The notes: a model not told the origin generated them from the letters alone. A stretch of 64,000 nucleotides of DNA from SR-FBR-E99 sp963732365 (GCA_963732365.1 CAVSZC010000001.1:62001-126000), one strand, 5' to 3'; positions 49,713 through 58,714 are shown, numbered from the stretch's first letter. Program-made: numbers and translations.

Positions 49713-52388
49713 ATGCACATACACATCGCAAAAATAGCATTTAACTTGCATTTTATCGCACAAAGATCATTTGTGTCAATTTTCATACCACTTCTTTTCT
49801 GCGTCAGCCTTTACGGTCAGGATCCGGTCATGCCTGACACTGTTCCGGTGTCTGAAATGGCTGAATCCTTTGATACCTTAAAGACCGGAGGCAAACTTGG
49901 CATTTCACCCGATGCCGTTGACCTGCCGATCGTTTACAAGGCCGAAGGATATATGAAGACCGACCTGAAGACTAAAAAGGTAAGCCTCGTCGACAGAGCC
50001 CAGGTAAACTACGGAACGATAGAGCTCACGGCTGACTCAATCGTGCTTGACATGGAGACAGGAGAGGTTTATGCCACAGGCAGGCCTGACTCAACCGGCA
50101 GGATGGCCGGCAAGCCTCATTTCCGGGACGGATCGGAGGAGTTTGAGTCAAAGGAGCTTGTCTATAACTTCAAGTCGGAAAAGGGAATAATCAAAAATGT
50201 CACGACGGAGCAGGAGGGAGGTTTTCTGCAGAGCGTTACAACGAAAAAACATGAAGACGGTACACTTCACGTCAACAAAAGCAAATTTACAACCTGTGAT
50301 GCCGAAGAGCCTCATTTCTACATGGCCCTTAACAGGGCAAAGGTCTATCCGGGAGAGAAGATTGTCTCCGGTCCGGCCTATATGGTTGTTGCCGATATAC
50401 CCCTGCCTCTGATACTGCCATTCGGATTCTTCCCCGTGCAGCAGCACAGGTCGTCAGGAATTATTGTGCCGAGGTACGGACAGGAGGCCAGAAGGGGCTA
50501 TTATCTTTCTGACGGAGGGTATTATTTTGCTCTCAATGATTATTTTGACCTCAAGCTGACCGGGACAGCCTATACCAACGGGACATGGCTGGTAGACGGT
50601 GCAACCACATATAAGATGAGGTATCGCTTCTCCGGATTATTCGGGTTCAGTTATGCCAATAACATAACAAGCTACAAGGGGATGCCCGATTACAGCAAGA
50701 CGACAAACTACAGCCTCAAATGGTCTCATTCCCAGGACGCCAAATCGAATCCCGGATCACGCTTCTCGGCCAGCGTGAACATGAGCTCAATGGGTTATGA
50801 CAGGGAGAACAGTTACGATATTGCTGACCATGTCACAACAACAAGACAGTCAAGTGTCAGTTATTCCAGGACATGGGCCGGAACGCCGTTCAATTTTTCA
50901 ACCAGTCTCAACCAGAGCCAGAACGTCGAGACAGGCAACGTCCAGGTGAACCTGCCCAAGGCTAATTTCAACGTGTCACGCATCTATCCGTTCAAGCCAA
51001 AAATAACCACCGGCAAGCAGCGCTGGTATTATGACCTTCAGGCACAGTATTCTGCATCACTTGACAACAAGCTGAATACCTATGACAGTCTTCTTTTCAC
51101 AAGCAAGGCGCTTGAGGACATGCAGAACGGTTTCAGGCATAATATACCGGTAAGTGTTCAGCTAAGACCCTTCAATAACTTCTCCATTTCTCCGCAGATG
51201 AGCTATACCGGTGTACTTTACACGCAGAAGATTGAAAAGACTTGGGATCCTTACTATTATGATGCCTCCAGGAATGATACGGTACCTTCCGTAGTAACGG
51301 ATACCATAAAGGGGATCTTTTACGGTCAGGCCATAACACCTTCAATAAGTGCATCATTCAATCCTCAGCTGTACGGAACATTTGAGATCACGAAAAAGAA
51401 CTCAAGAATTCAATCATTCAGACATGTGATGAGGCCATCCGTTGGTTTCTCCTATTCGCCGGATTTTGATTTTCTCTCAAGTGACATGTACAAGACGGTA
51501 CAGTATGACACACTTGGCAATACCCGTGAATATTCAATTTATGAGGGCAATATATTCGGGACACCGACTCCGGGCACCCGTTCCGGTTCTTTCTCGTTCA
51601 GCCTCGTCAATATTGTAGAAGCAAAGGTTTTTGCCAGGGATGACACCACCGGCAAGGCAAAAAAGATTAAGATAATTGACAACCTGGGTTTCAATACAAA
51701 TTATAACCTGTTCAATGACTCTCTTAACTGGTCGGATATCACCGGCTCGTTCCGCACCATGCTGGCTGAGAACATCAACTTCCAGGCTAACGGCAGCTTC
51801 ACCATCTACGGGATTAACAGCAACGGGGCCAAGGTATCTGAGCTGGCGGTTAAGCAGGGATACGGGTTACTTCGCATGACAAATTACAACATGAGTGTTG
51901 ACCTTGATGTGGCGAGGCTTATCGGAGGGAAGGACAAGGAGAGACAGCAGTCCTCCGGGGGCAATGCTCCCCGCGAGCCGGCCGGCGGAGATCCTGACGC
52001 TGCAGGCAACCTGCCCCTGGCCAGCAAGAACGTCGATGAGTACGGATATGTTCTGTTTGATGTTCCATGGTCATTGAGGATGGCCTACAATTTCAACTAC
52101 AGCAAGCCGGGACTAACCTCTTCCATCACCCAGACACTGACCCTCACCGGCGATGTCAGGCTGACACCCAAGACAGCCATAAACTACACTTCGGGCTATG
52201 ACTTCGGACAGAACGAGATAACCATGACACGCATCGGAATATCACGTGACCTGCATTGCTGGGAGATGAGCTTCTCGTGGATCCCAACGGGATACATGCA
52301 GAGCTGGAGCTTTAGTATCCGGCCAAAGGCAGGAATGTTGAGAGATCTTAAATATGAACGCAGAAAGGATTTTCATGAGAATTATTAA
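49713..52388 (+). CDS. lptD: LPS-assembly protein LptD (OstA)
   Basis: Outer-membrane beta-barrel that inserts lipopolysaccharide at the surface. After a signal peptide ending near FCVSLYG, an LptA-like jellyroll (about residues 60-210: VYKAEGYMKTDLKTKKVSLVDRA, ELTADSIVLDMETGEVYATG) precedes a large barrel with repeated aromatic beta strands. The ATG at 49713 gives 891 residues and has a promoter box 17 bases before it. GTG at 49773 is an alternative; it shortens the signal peptide and removes its basic residues. The frame stays open back to 49317, but that part is antisense to the amidase. It is divergent from the amidase/MCE pair and precedes ridA. Confidence 0.92.
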   Translation: MHIHIAKIAFNLHFIAQRSFVSIFIPLLFCVSLYGQDPVMPDTVPVSEMAESFDTLKTGGKLGISPDAVDLPIVYKAEGYMKTDLKTKKVSLVDRAQVNYGTIELTADSIVLDMETGEVYATGRPDSTGRMAGKPHFRDGSEEFESKELVYNFKSEKGIIKNVTTEQEGGFLQSVTTKKHEDGTLHVNKSKFTTCDAEEPHFYMALNRAKVYPGEKIVSGPAYMVVADIPLPLILPFGFFPVQQHRSSGIIVPRYGQEARRGYYLSDGGYYFALNDYFDLKLTGTAYTNGTWLVDGATTYKMRYRFSGLFGFSYANNITSYKGMPDYSKTTNYSLKWSHSQDAKSNPGSRFSASVNMSSMGYDRENSYDIADHVTTTRQSSVSYSRTWAGTPFNFSTSLNQSQNVETGNVQVNLPKANFNVSRIYPFKPKITTGKQRWYYDLQAQYSASLDNKLNTYDSLLFTSKALEDMQNGFRHNIPVSVQLRPFNNFSISPQMSYTGVLYTQKIEKTWDPYYYDASRNDTVPSVVTDTIKGIFYGQAITPSISASFNPQLYGTFEITKKNSRIQSFRHVMRPSVGFSYSPDFDFLSSDMYKTVQYDTLGNTREYSIYEGNIFGTPTPGTRSGSFSFSLVNIVEAKVFARDDTTGKAKKIKIIDNLGFNTNYNLFNDSLNWSDITGSFRTMLAENINFQANGSFTIYGINSNGAKVSELAVKQGYGLLRMTNYNMSVDLDVARLIGGKDKERQQSSGGNAPREPAGGDPDAAGNLPLASKNVDEYGYVLFDVPWSLRMAYNFNYSKPGLTSSITQTLTLTGDVRLTPKTAINYTSGYDFGQNEITMTRIGISRDLHCWEMSFSWIPTGYMQSWSFSIRPKAGMLRDLKYERRKDFHENY
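49729..49736 (-). promoter_or_regulatory. Amidase-MCE promoter, -7 box TATTTTTG
   Basis: TATTTTTG on the minus strand, 41 bases before the amidase start at 49687 and 23 before the alternative at 49705. It sits inside the first codons of lptD. Confidence 0.55.
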
Positions 52389-52407
52389 TGAGATAAAAAC
52401 ATCGGGT

Positions 52408-52785
52408 ATGAAAAGAATTATCAGCACAACAGCTGCTCCCGGAGCTATTGGTCCCTACAGCCAGGCAGTGGAGGTCAACGGGACACTTTATATCTCCGGC
52501 CAGGTACCAATTGATCCGGCCACAGGTAAGATGGTTGAAGGAGGCATTACGGAACAGACCACACAGGCGCTGAAGAATATCAAAGCAATTCTTACGGCGG
52601 CAGGGTACTCACTGAATGACGTTGTAAAGTCAACGTGCCTGCTCTCGGACATGTCAGATTTCAAGGCGATGAACGAGGTGTATGCTCAGTTCTACACCTC
52701 TGATCAGCCTGCCAGGGCTACCTTTGCAGTCAAGGGGCTGCCTCTGGGGGCACTGATTGAAATTGAGACGGTCGCAGCGAAATAA
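52408..52785 (+). CDS. ridA: RidA-family enamine/imine deaminase
   Basis: Trimeric enzyme that hydrolyses reactive enamines such as 2-aminoacrylate. The ATG at 52408 begins MKRIISTTAAPGAIGPYSQAV; longer in-frame starts overlap lptD. Signatures: LYISGQVPIDP, LKNIKAILTAAGYSLNDVVKSTCLLSDMSDFKAMNEVYAQF and the C-terminal ARATFAVKGLPLGALIEIETVA with the substrate-binding arginine. 125 residues. It sits 19 bases after lptD and is closed by a strong hairpin. Confidence 0.94.
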   Translation: MKRIISTTAAPGAIGPYSQAVEVNGTLYISGQVPIDPATGKMVEGGITEQTTQALKNIKAILTAAGYSLNDVVKSTCLLSDMSDFKAMNEVYAQFYTSDQPARATFAVKGLPLGALIEIETVAAK

Positions 52786-52789
52786 AACA

Positions 52790-52818
52790 GAAGAGGAGGG
52801 TCTCAGACCCTCCTCTTC
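52790..52818. terminator. Bidirectional terminator hairpin between ridA and rplI
   Basis: A near-perfect palindrome: GAAGAGGAGGG pairs with CCCTCCTCTTC over 11 bp with loop TCTCAGA, which can extend the stem further. It lies four bases after ridA and 28 from the rplI stop, between convergent genes. Confidence 0.75.
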
Positions 52819-52846
52819 ATTAACCGTTACCGGATTTTGCTTCTTT

Positions 52847-53293
52847 TTATTCACCCTTGACCTCAAACTCTACATCAACCTTGACGTCTCTGTGAAGTTT
52901 GATGACGGCCTTGTAATTTCCGACTTCCTTTATCGCTTCGGTACCGAGGTTTATGTTCCTGCGGTCAATGTCAAACCCTTGTTCTTTCAGTGCCTCAGCA
53001 ATCTGAATTGTATTGACTGAACCGAAGATCTTGCCAGCCGAACTAGTCTTGGCGCCTATTATAAGCCTGACACCGTTGAGTTTGCCTGCAACCACCTCAG
53101 CCTCTTTCCTTATCTTTTCCTCTTTGTGAGCTCTCTGCCTGAGGTTCTCGTTGTGGACTTTCACAGCCGATTCTGTTGCCTGAACAGCAAATCCTTTCGG
53201 TATGAGGTAATTCCTTGCGTAACCTGTCTTGACAGTCAAAATATCATCTTTCTGACCGAGCTTGTCTAAATCCTGCTTGAGAATTATTTTCAT
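52847..53293 (-). CDS. rplI: 50S ribosomal protein L9
   Basis: Binds 23S rRNA near the L1 stalk. The N-terminal domain MKIILKQDLDKLGQKDDILTVKTGYARNYLIPKGFA is textbook L9, followed by a long connecting helix (NLRQRAHKEEKIRKEAEVVAGKL) and a C-terminal domain. 148 residues. Last gene of rpsF-rpsR-rplI. Confidence 0.97.
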   Translation of the reverse strand: MKIILKQDLDKLGQKDDILTVKTGYARNYLIPKGFAVQATESAVKVHNENLRQRAHKEEKIRKEAEVVAGKLNGVRLIIGAKTSSAGKIFGSVNTIQIAEALKEQGFDIDRRNINLGTEAIKEVGNYKAVIKLHRDVKVDVEFEVKGE

Positions 53294-53306
53294 GTCTCTT
53301 CCTCCT

Positions 53307-53576
53307 CTACTTTAAAAGATCAGCAACGTAAGGCAGCATAGCCAGGTGGCGTGAGCGCTTGATAGCCTTGGAAACTCTTCTCTGGTATTTCAGTGATGTA
53401 CCTGTAATACGGCGTGGCAGTATCTTGCCCTGCTCATTGAGAAATTTCTTAAGGAATTCCGGATCCTTGTAATCAATGTATTTGATCTTGTTCTTCTTGA
53501 ACCTGCAGTATTTCTTCTTCTTGATCTCAACTGTAGGTGGTGTCAGATACCTGATCTCTGAATTATTCTGTGCCAT
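53307..53576 (-). CDS. rpsR: 30S ribosomal protein S18
   Basis: Small-subunit protein that pairs with S6. Signatures: KKYCRFKKNKIKYIDYKDPEFLKKFL and RITGTSLKYQRRVSKAIKRSRHLAMLPY. 89 residues. It follows rpsF by two bases and precedes rplI by 13. Confidence 0.97.
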   Translation of the reverse strand: MAQNNSEIRYLTPPTVEIKKKKYCRFKKNKIKYIDYKDPEFLKKFLNEQGKILPRRITGTSLKYQRRVSKAIKRSRHLAMLPYVADLLK

Positions 53577-53578
53577 AA

Positions 53579-53932
53579 CTATTCCTCCCTGATTTTTTCG
53601 GTTTCTTTCATCTTTCTCTTCTTCTCAGCATACTCAACAGCATACTTGTCCATACGGAAGGTCAGGAAACGGATGATCCTCTCATCCCTCCTGTATTGCA
53701 CTTCTAACTTATCAATCGACTCACCCGGCCCCCTGAACTCGATAAGGTAATAAAACCCTGTCGATTTTTTCTGAATGGCATAAGCGAGTTTCTTCAGGCC
53801 CCAGTTCTCTTCATGAATGATCTCGCCACCGTTATCGGTGATGATCTTCTTGAATTTCTGGACCGCTTCCTTCATCTGATTTTCAGACAAAACGGGAGTT
53901 GCAATGAAAACGGTTTCGTACTGATTCAACAT
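53579..53932 (-). CDS. rpsF: 30S ribosomal protein S6
   Basis: Small-subunit platform protein. The N-terminus NQYETVFIATPVLSENQM, the LAYAIQKKSTGFYYLIEF strand and RRDERIIRFLTFRMDKYA match S6. The 117-residue protein ends with a charged tail. The leader after the promoter box is only about 30 nt, and I do not see the CCG-containing S6:S18 binding hairpin known from other bacteria. Confidence 0.97.
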   Translation of the reverse strand: MLNQYETVFIATPVLSENQMKEAVQKFKKIITDNGGEIIHEENWGLKKLAYAIQKKSTGFYYLIEFRGPGESIDKLEVQYRRDERIIRFLTFRMDKYAVEYAEKKRKMKETEKIREE

Positions 53933-53969
53933 CTTTTTTAGTTTATAATTGTGTTAATAAATCGGGTTG

Positions 53970-53977
53970 CAAAAGTA
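53970..53977 (-). promoter_or_regulatory. rpsF-rpsR-rplI promoter, -7 box TACTTTTG
   Basis: TACTTTTG on the minus strand ends 37 bases before the rpsF ATG. Confidence 0.6.
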
Positions 53978-54020
53978 AGACATAAAATCTTAAAAAAAAA
54001 TATTCCCTTAACTATTTGAC

Positions 54021-54028
54021 TATATTTG
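54021..54028 (+). promoter_or_regulatory. dnaX promoter, -7 box TATATTTG
   Basis: TATATTTG ends 34 bases before the dnaX ATG and is divergent from the rpsF promoter. Confidence 0.55.
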
Positions 54029-54062
54029 TGACTGATAATTAACAATCACTGCTGATTTCAGT

Positions 54063-55790
54063 ATGGATAACTTCATTGTCTCTGCCCGTAAATACAGGCC
54101 TGCCACTTTTGATATGGTAGTCGGACAGGATACGATCACGACAACACTTAAGAATGCCATCAGGAACAGTCACCTGGCCCAGGCTTATCTCTTCTGCGGA
54201 CCTCGCGGAGTGGGTAAGACCACCTGTGCCAGGATATTTGCCAAGACCATAAACTGCTCTTCCACGGGCCCTGACGGTGAGGCATGTGACAAATGCGAGT
54301 CATGCCTCTCGTTCAACTCTCAGGCATCATTCAATATACATGAGCTTGACGGCGCCTCGAACAACAGTGTCGATGACATCCGGAATCTGACCGATCAGGT
54401 GAGAATACCTCCGCAGATAGGGAGGTTCAGCGTCTATATCATTGATGAGGTTCACATGCTCTCTGCATCAGCGTTCAACGCCTTTCTGAAGACACTCGAA
54501 GAACCTCCGTCACATGCCATTTTCATCCTTGCAACCACAGAGAAGCACAAGATAATTCCGACTATCCTTTCAAGATGCCAGATCTTTGACTTCAACAGGA
54601 TCAATGTCGATGATATAGTGAACCGTCTGAGCTGGGTAGCAGGCAACGAGGGTGTCAGCGCGGAGCATGAGGCACTGCACGTCATTGCCACAAAAGCTGA
54701 CGGTGCAATGCGCGACGCACTTTCGATATTTGACCAGATCGTCAGCTTCAGCGGTAAAAAGATCGCTTACAGCGATGTCATATCCAATCTCAATGTGCTT
54801 GATTATGAGTACTATTTCAGAATCACCGCCTCTGCCATTTCGGGAAGCGTGACCGCTGTCCTGCTTACTTTCAACGAGATACTGAACAAGGGATTTGACG
54901 GATACAACTTCATGGCTGGCCTCAATAATCATCTGAGAGATCTTCTCGTCAGCCGTGATGAGGCTACGGTCAGGCTGCTTGAGACCTCGCCTTCGATCAG
55001 GCAGCGTTACCGGGAACAGGCTGTCAGCGCACCTCTCCCGTTCATCTATGAGGCACTTGAGATAGGGTCACAGTGCATGCTGACATTCAAGGGGAGCAAG
55101 AACCAGCGTCTCCATGTCGAGCTTGCCCTGATGCGCATGTGCAACATAGGAGGTGAAAGAGGGTCAGAGGAGTCAAAAAAAAAAGTTGAGCAGCAACCCG
55201 TTGATGCTGACATACCCTTAAAACAGTCACTCTCTTCTGCTGCGTCACCCGCTTCTCAGCCTGCGTCTGAAACACAGACAAGGGTTGAGACGACACAGAA
55301 AAAAGCCTCCCCGGGAGATGGCATCGCGAAGAAGATATCCATAAAGAATATTGTCTCCGAGTCAAGAACAGGTGTCAGCAGTGTGAGTGAGCCTGAGGCT
55401 CCGGTCATCAGGGAGCCGGCCGCAAATGATTTTACCGCGGAGGAGCTGCATAACGCCTGGAACTCATTTGCCGCAGCAATAAAGGAGGAGAGTCCGCGCA
55501 TCGCGGTTACCCTTTCAGCCGTGACCCCGGAACTCCTTCCTGATAAGACTGTCATCCTCAGGCTTGACAACTCAGCACTCAAAGAGTCTTTTGACCATAA
55601 CTTCAAAGCCAGGCTGGAGAACCATCTGCGAGATACGCTCGTTAACAGCTCACTCAAACTTCAGACCACCGTTGAGGCAACCGAGAGAGGTGATATACTA
55701 TATTCGGTAGACCAGAAGTTCAACCATCTGGCTTCAAAAAACCCGGCCCTCAGGGATCTGAAGAAAACATTCAATCTCGATTTTGAATAA
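54063..55790 (+). CDS. dnaX: DNA polymerase III subunits gamma and tau
   Basis: AAA+ clamp-loader subunit. Walker A GPRGVGKTTCARI lies near residue 46, a zinc site CSSTGPDGEACDKCESC near 62-80, Walker B IIDEVHML near 127, and LEEPPSHAIFILATTE with sensor 1. Domains I-III end near residue 365. A run of ten A residues (55175-55184) then begins a low-complexity linker, after which a C-terminal domain (about 460-575: FTAEELHNAWNSFAAAIKEESPRIAVTLSA) forms tau. Slippage on the A-run would give a gamma form of 375 residues. The full 575 residues are intact in the genome. Confidence 0.96.
   Translation: MDNFIVSARKYRPATFDMVVGQDTITTTLKNAIRNSHLAQAYLFCGPRGVGKTTCARIFAKTINCSSTGPDGEACDKCESCLSFNSQASFNIHELDGASNNSVDDIRNLTDQVRIPPQIGRFSVYIIDEVHMLSASAFNAFLKTLEEPPSHAIFILATTEKHKIIPTILSRCQIFDFNRINVDDIVNRLSWVAGNEGVSAEHEALHVIATKADGAMRDALSIFDQIVSFSGKKIAYSDVISNLNVLDYEYYFRITASAISGSVTAVLLTFNEILNKGFDGYNFMAGLNNHLRDLLVSRDEATVRLLETSPSIRQRYREQAVSAPLPFIYEALEIGSQCMLTFKGSKNQRLHVELALMRMCNIGGERGSEESKKKVEQQPVDADIPLKQSLSSAASPASQPASETQTRVETTQKKASPGDGIAKKISIKNIVSESRTGVSSVSEPEAPVIREPAANDFTAEELHNAWNSFAAAIKEESPRIAVTLSAVTPELLPDKTVILRLDNSALKESFDHNFKARLENHLRDTLVNSSLKLQTTVEATERGDILYSVDQKFNHLASKNPALRDLKKTFNLDFE
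55148..55208 (+). promoter_or_regulatory. Probable dnaX slippage/frameshift signal
   Basis: Elements in order: AGGAGG (55148-55153), AGAGGAG (55166-55172), A10 followed by G (55175-55185), then a hairpin with stem segments AGCA/TGCT and CAA/TTG around CCCG (55189-55208). A -1 shift, or one extra A in the transcript, reads AGT TGA and stops at once. The opposite shift stops after about 11 codons. The position, right after domain III, is where gamma ends in other bacteria. Confidence 0.6.
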
Positions 55791-55800
55791 GAGATACCAT

Positions 55801-57723
55801 ATGCCACACCCCGACTCCGGAAAGAAAAATCGCCCTGAATCTGTGGCAAAGAGATCAAAATCCTCCCGTACTGACCGTGACCATTTCTTTGCTGAGCAGA
55901 TAATTGACAGTTCCAGGTCAATGATCACAATCATTAACCGTGATTATGTGTATGAAAAGGTCAACAGAACCTTCTGCCTGAATCACAACAGGGAGGCTGA
56001 GTCGGTTGTCGGCAGAAAACTGGAGGAGGTGTGGGGAAGAGATAATTTCAATAAAAACATCAAAGGAAATATCGACCACTGTTTCACCGGCAGGGTGGTG
56101 TTCTACCAGGCATTTTTCGAGACACCGGCATGGGGCAGGAGGTATTACGAAGTGGTTCTGAGACCGGTCAGAAATGACAAGGAGGAAGTGACACACGTCC
56201 TGGCAGAGACGTTTGACATAACCGAGATTAAGCTTAAGGAACAGGCTGCTTCTGAGGTAGAATGGGAGTTCCGGAACCTTGAGTCGAACCTTCCTATCGG
56301 TTTCTTCAGGTATGATAATGAGGGTGTAATGCTGCATGTAAACAAGGCATTCCTGCGTATTATCGGGGCAGAAAACGAGAATGAGGTCAACGGAAGATCA
56401 ATGAGGGAATTCTATAAGGACCCGGAGCTGTTTGACATACACCTGTCGAAGCTGCATAGCGAGGGGATAGCATCTTTCGGCCGCCTGGAACTGAAGGCTT
56501 ATGACGGCACAATGATTATATGCCGCATAAATGCCTTTACTGTCAGGGACGGCTCCGGAAACCCGATCTATATTGACGGAGCCATGGAGGACTTTACCAG
56601 GGAGGCAGACCTTGAAAAGAGGTTACTTCAGGCTCAGAAGCTTGACACCATTGGCTTGCTCGCCGGAGGCATTGCCCACGACTTCAATACCATTCTTACC
56701 ACAATATACGGTTACAGCGAACTCTCTCTCGAGACACTTGACAAGTCGTCTGAGGCATATAATAACATATGGAGGATACTTCAGGCAGCGGGAAGGGCCA
56801 GATCGCTCACAAATCAGATTCTGGCATTCAGCCGCCATGCAGGGCAGGAACGGATCAGCGTACGCCTGAGAGATATAATTTCAGAGACAACGGGCTCTTT
56901 GAAACCGGTCTTGCCACCGGGCATCGATGTCATCGAGGAACTGGTATCTCCGGACCTGATGGTATCGGCTGATCCGACTCAGCTGTACAGGGTCTTCATC
57001 AATCTTGCACGCAATGCCATCCAGGCGATGGAAGACAAAGGCGGAAAGCTGACAATTACCCTTGATACAAGGCACTGTGACAAACAGGGTCGACTGCCGG
57101 AAGGAGAGTACGCGCTTATAAGGTTTGCAGATACAGGCAAGGGGATGGATGAAAAGACAGCAGGCAGGATATTTGAGCCGTTCTTTACAGCAGGGAAACA
57201 GGGTAAGGGAACAGGGCTTGGCCTCTCAGTGGTCTACGGAATTATCTCTGAAATAGATGGCGATATAAATGTCTCTTCAAAGGCGGATGAAGGAACAGTC
57301 ATTGACATACTTATCCCGGTCACGGGCGCTCTCCCTGAAGCGATCCCGGCGAAAGGATCCAGGGCTGAAGTGCTGATAATCCCCGGATCAGACAGTGAGT
57401 CGAGGCTTATTGCCATGGCCCTCTCAGCCAGCGGGTACGGTGTCAGCTCATCAGACCCTTCAGGTGACTGGATATCTGAGGCCGGCAGGGCAGAGGTAAT
57501 AATTGTAACCGATAATTCCCCCTCCGTGCCTGCAGCTGACATAATATACTCACTGGCACGCCACGGGGTTGAGAGACCGGTGCTGATGATATCAGACTTT
57601 GACGTTTGGCTCGCTGCAGAAAAAGAGTTAACTTCGGGCTTGATAAAATCAAATCTTTTCAAGCCGGCATCGCTGAAAGAGATCATTTATTCAATTGATG
57701 GCATGATAAACAAAACGTCATAG
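55801..57723 (+). CDS. PAS-domain sensor histidine kinase with degenerate receiver domain
   Basis: A 640-residue soluble kinase; no membrane helix is visible, so it probably senses inside the cell. Two PAS domains span about residues 35-150 and 160-275. The HisKA dimerisation helix carries His293 in GGIAHDFNTILTTIYGY. The ATPase domain has NLARNAIQAMEDKGG, DTGKGMDEKTAGRIFEPFFTAGKQGKGTGLGLSVV and GTVIDILIP. Residues about 520-640 form a receiver-like fold in which the N-terminal acidic pair is replaced by PGSDSE, though VTDNSP may keep the central Asp. The ATG at 55801 follows the dnaX stop; a TTG at 55783 is possible. A single-domain regulator starts three bases after the stop. Confidence 0.9.
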   Translation: MPHPDSGKKNRPESVAKRSKSSRTDRDHFFAEQIIDSSRSMITIINRDYVYEKVNRTFCLNHNREAESVVGRKLEEVWGRDNFNKNIKGNIDHCFTGRVVFYQAFFETPAWGRRYYEVVLRPVRNDKEEVTHVLAETFDITEIKLKEQAASEVEWEFRNLESNLPIGFFRYDNEGVMLHVNKAFLRIIGAENENEVNGRSMREFYKDPELFDIHLSKLHSEGIASFGRLELKAYDGTMIICRINAFTVRDGSGNPIYIDGAMEDFTREADLEKRLLQAQKLDTIGLLAGGIAHDFNTILTTIYGYSELSLETLDKSSEAYNNIWRILQAAGRARSLTNQILAFSRHAGQERISVRLRDIISETTGSLKPVLPPGIDVIEELVSPDLMVSADPTQLYRVFINLARNAIQAMEDKGGKLTITLDTRHCDKQGRLPEGEYALIRFADTGKGMDEKTAGRIFEPFFTAGKQGKGTGLGLSVVYGIISEIDGDINVSSKADEGTVIDILIPVTGALPEAIPAKGSRAEVLIIPGSDSESRLIAMALSASGYGVSSSDPSGDWISEAGRAEVIIVTDNSPSVPAADIIYSLARHGVERPVLMISDFDVWLAAEKELTSGLIKSNLFKPASLKEIIYSIDGMINKTS

Positions 57724-57726
57724 ATT

Positions 57727-58092
57727 ATGGCAGGTGTGATGGTGGTCGAAGATGATCCTTCCCTGCGTGAGATGCTCAGGGAGGCCCTTGAAAAAAGGAG
57801 ATATACAGTCATTACCGCATGTGACGGGAGGGAAGCGCTTGCCAAGTTCCGCCCGTCGGTGATTGATCTGGTGATCACTGACCTGCTCATGCCTGAGGAG
57901 GATGGCCTGATGGTAATCATGAAAATCAAGGAGATCAAACCCTCGACAAAACTTATCGCAATAAGCGGAGGAGGCAAGGCAGGGCCCGGAAGCTACCTCC
58001 TCATAGCACATAAGCTGGGAGCAGATCATGTCTTTTCAAAACCTTTCCTTCCATCGGAACTGGTTCAGAAGGTAAAAGAGATACTGGGGTAA
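57727..58092 (+). CDS. Single-domain response regulator
   Basis: A 121-residue CheY-like receiver with all key residues: VVEDDPS (acidic pair near residues 8-9), phosphoacceptor Asp52 in VITDLLMPEEDG, the Ser/Thr position in AISGGG and Lys in FSKPFLPSEL. There is no output domain, so it acts by protein contact or as a phosphorelay carrier. It follows the kinase by three bases, making it the obvious partner and perhaps the working replacement for the kinase's own degenerate receiver. Confidence 0.93.
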   Translation: MAGVMVVEDDPSLREMLREALEKRRYTVITACDGREALAKFRPSVIDLVITDLLMPEEDGLMVIMKIKEIKPSTKLIAISGGGKAGPGSYLLIAHKLGADHVFSKPFLPSELVQKVKEILG

Positions 58093-58149
58093 ACATTCGC
58101 CATTTCAATTTGTTAATCGATAAAACAGGAACCAATAAAACTATAAGAT

Positions 58150-58650
58150 ATGTTGACAAAGAAAGTTGAAGAATTCTGCAACAGGCAGATCGAAAGAGAA
58201 GGTTATTCATCAAACCTCTACCTGGCCATGGCTTCATGGGCAGAGAGCAAGGGAATGGCCGGCATGAGTGAATGGCTGTATGTACAGGCTGACGAAGAGA
58301 GAATGCACATGCTCAAGTTCATCAAGTATGTTACTGAGCGTGGCGGCACTGCCGTCGTTCCTGCCTTTAAGCAACCTCCGGTGAAATACAAGGGCATCAA
58401 GGAGATGTTTAAGGAGGTCCTGAAGCACGAACAATTTATTACAGGCAGCATTAATGAAGTTCTTGCCGCAGCTATCAGCGAGAAAGATTACGCAACATCA
58501 AACTGGATACAGTGGTTTGTTAACGAACAGGTAGAAGAGGAGAAGAGCGTTCAGCTTATCATTGACAAGCTTGATCTCGCCGGTGAAGCAGGCCTCTACT
58601 TCCTTGACCGCGATATAATGTCATTGAGAAACACTGCTGCGCAAGCATAA
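58150..58650 (+). CDS. Ferritin (non-haem)
   Basis: Iron-storage 24-mer subunit. The ferroxidase ligands are visible: the Glu in REGYSSNLYLAMASW near residue 17, EERMHM (Glu/His near 49-53) and NEQVEEEKS near 126-134. The 166 residues match bacterial FtnA. The protein probably oxidises and stores Fe(II). It has its own terminator. No Fur-box-like palindrome is obvious in the 57-base upstream gap. Confidence 0.94.
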   Translation: MLTKKVEEFCNRQIEREGYSSNLYLAMASWAESKGMAGMSEWLYVQADEERMHMLKFIKYVTERGGTAVVPAFKQPPVKYKGIKEMFKEVLKHEQFITGSINEVLAAAISEKDYATSNWIQWFVNEQVEEEKSVQLIIDKLDLAGEAGLYFLDRDIMSLRNTAAQA

Positions 58651-58681
58651 TAGGGTATTAATAATTATTGAATGATTTACT

Positions 58682-58714
58682 GCTGGCATGCCTCGAAGCA
58701 TGTCAGCTTTTTTT
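58682..58714 (+). terminator. Intrinsic terminator after the ferritin gene
   Basis: GCTGGCATGC (58682-58691) pairs with GCATGTCAGC (58698-58707) over 10 bp with one G-U, loop CTCGAA, followed by seven T residues. Confidence 0.88.

Noticed and set aside
53933..53969. S6:S18 autoregulatory hairpin before rpsF
   Set aside because: The leader is about 30 nt and shows no stem with the CCG bulge.
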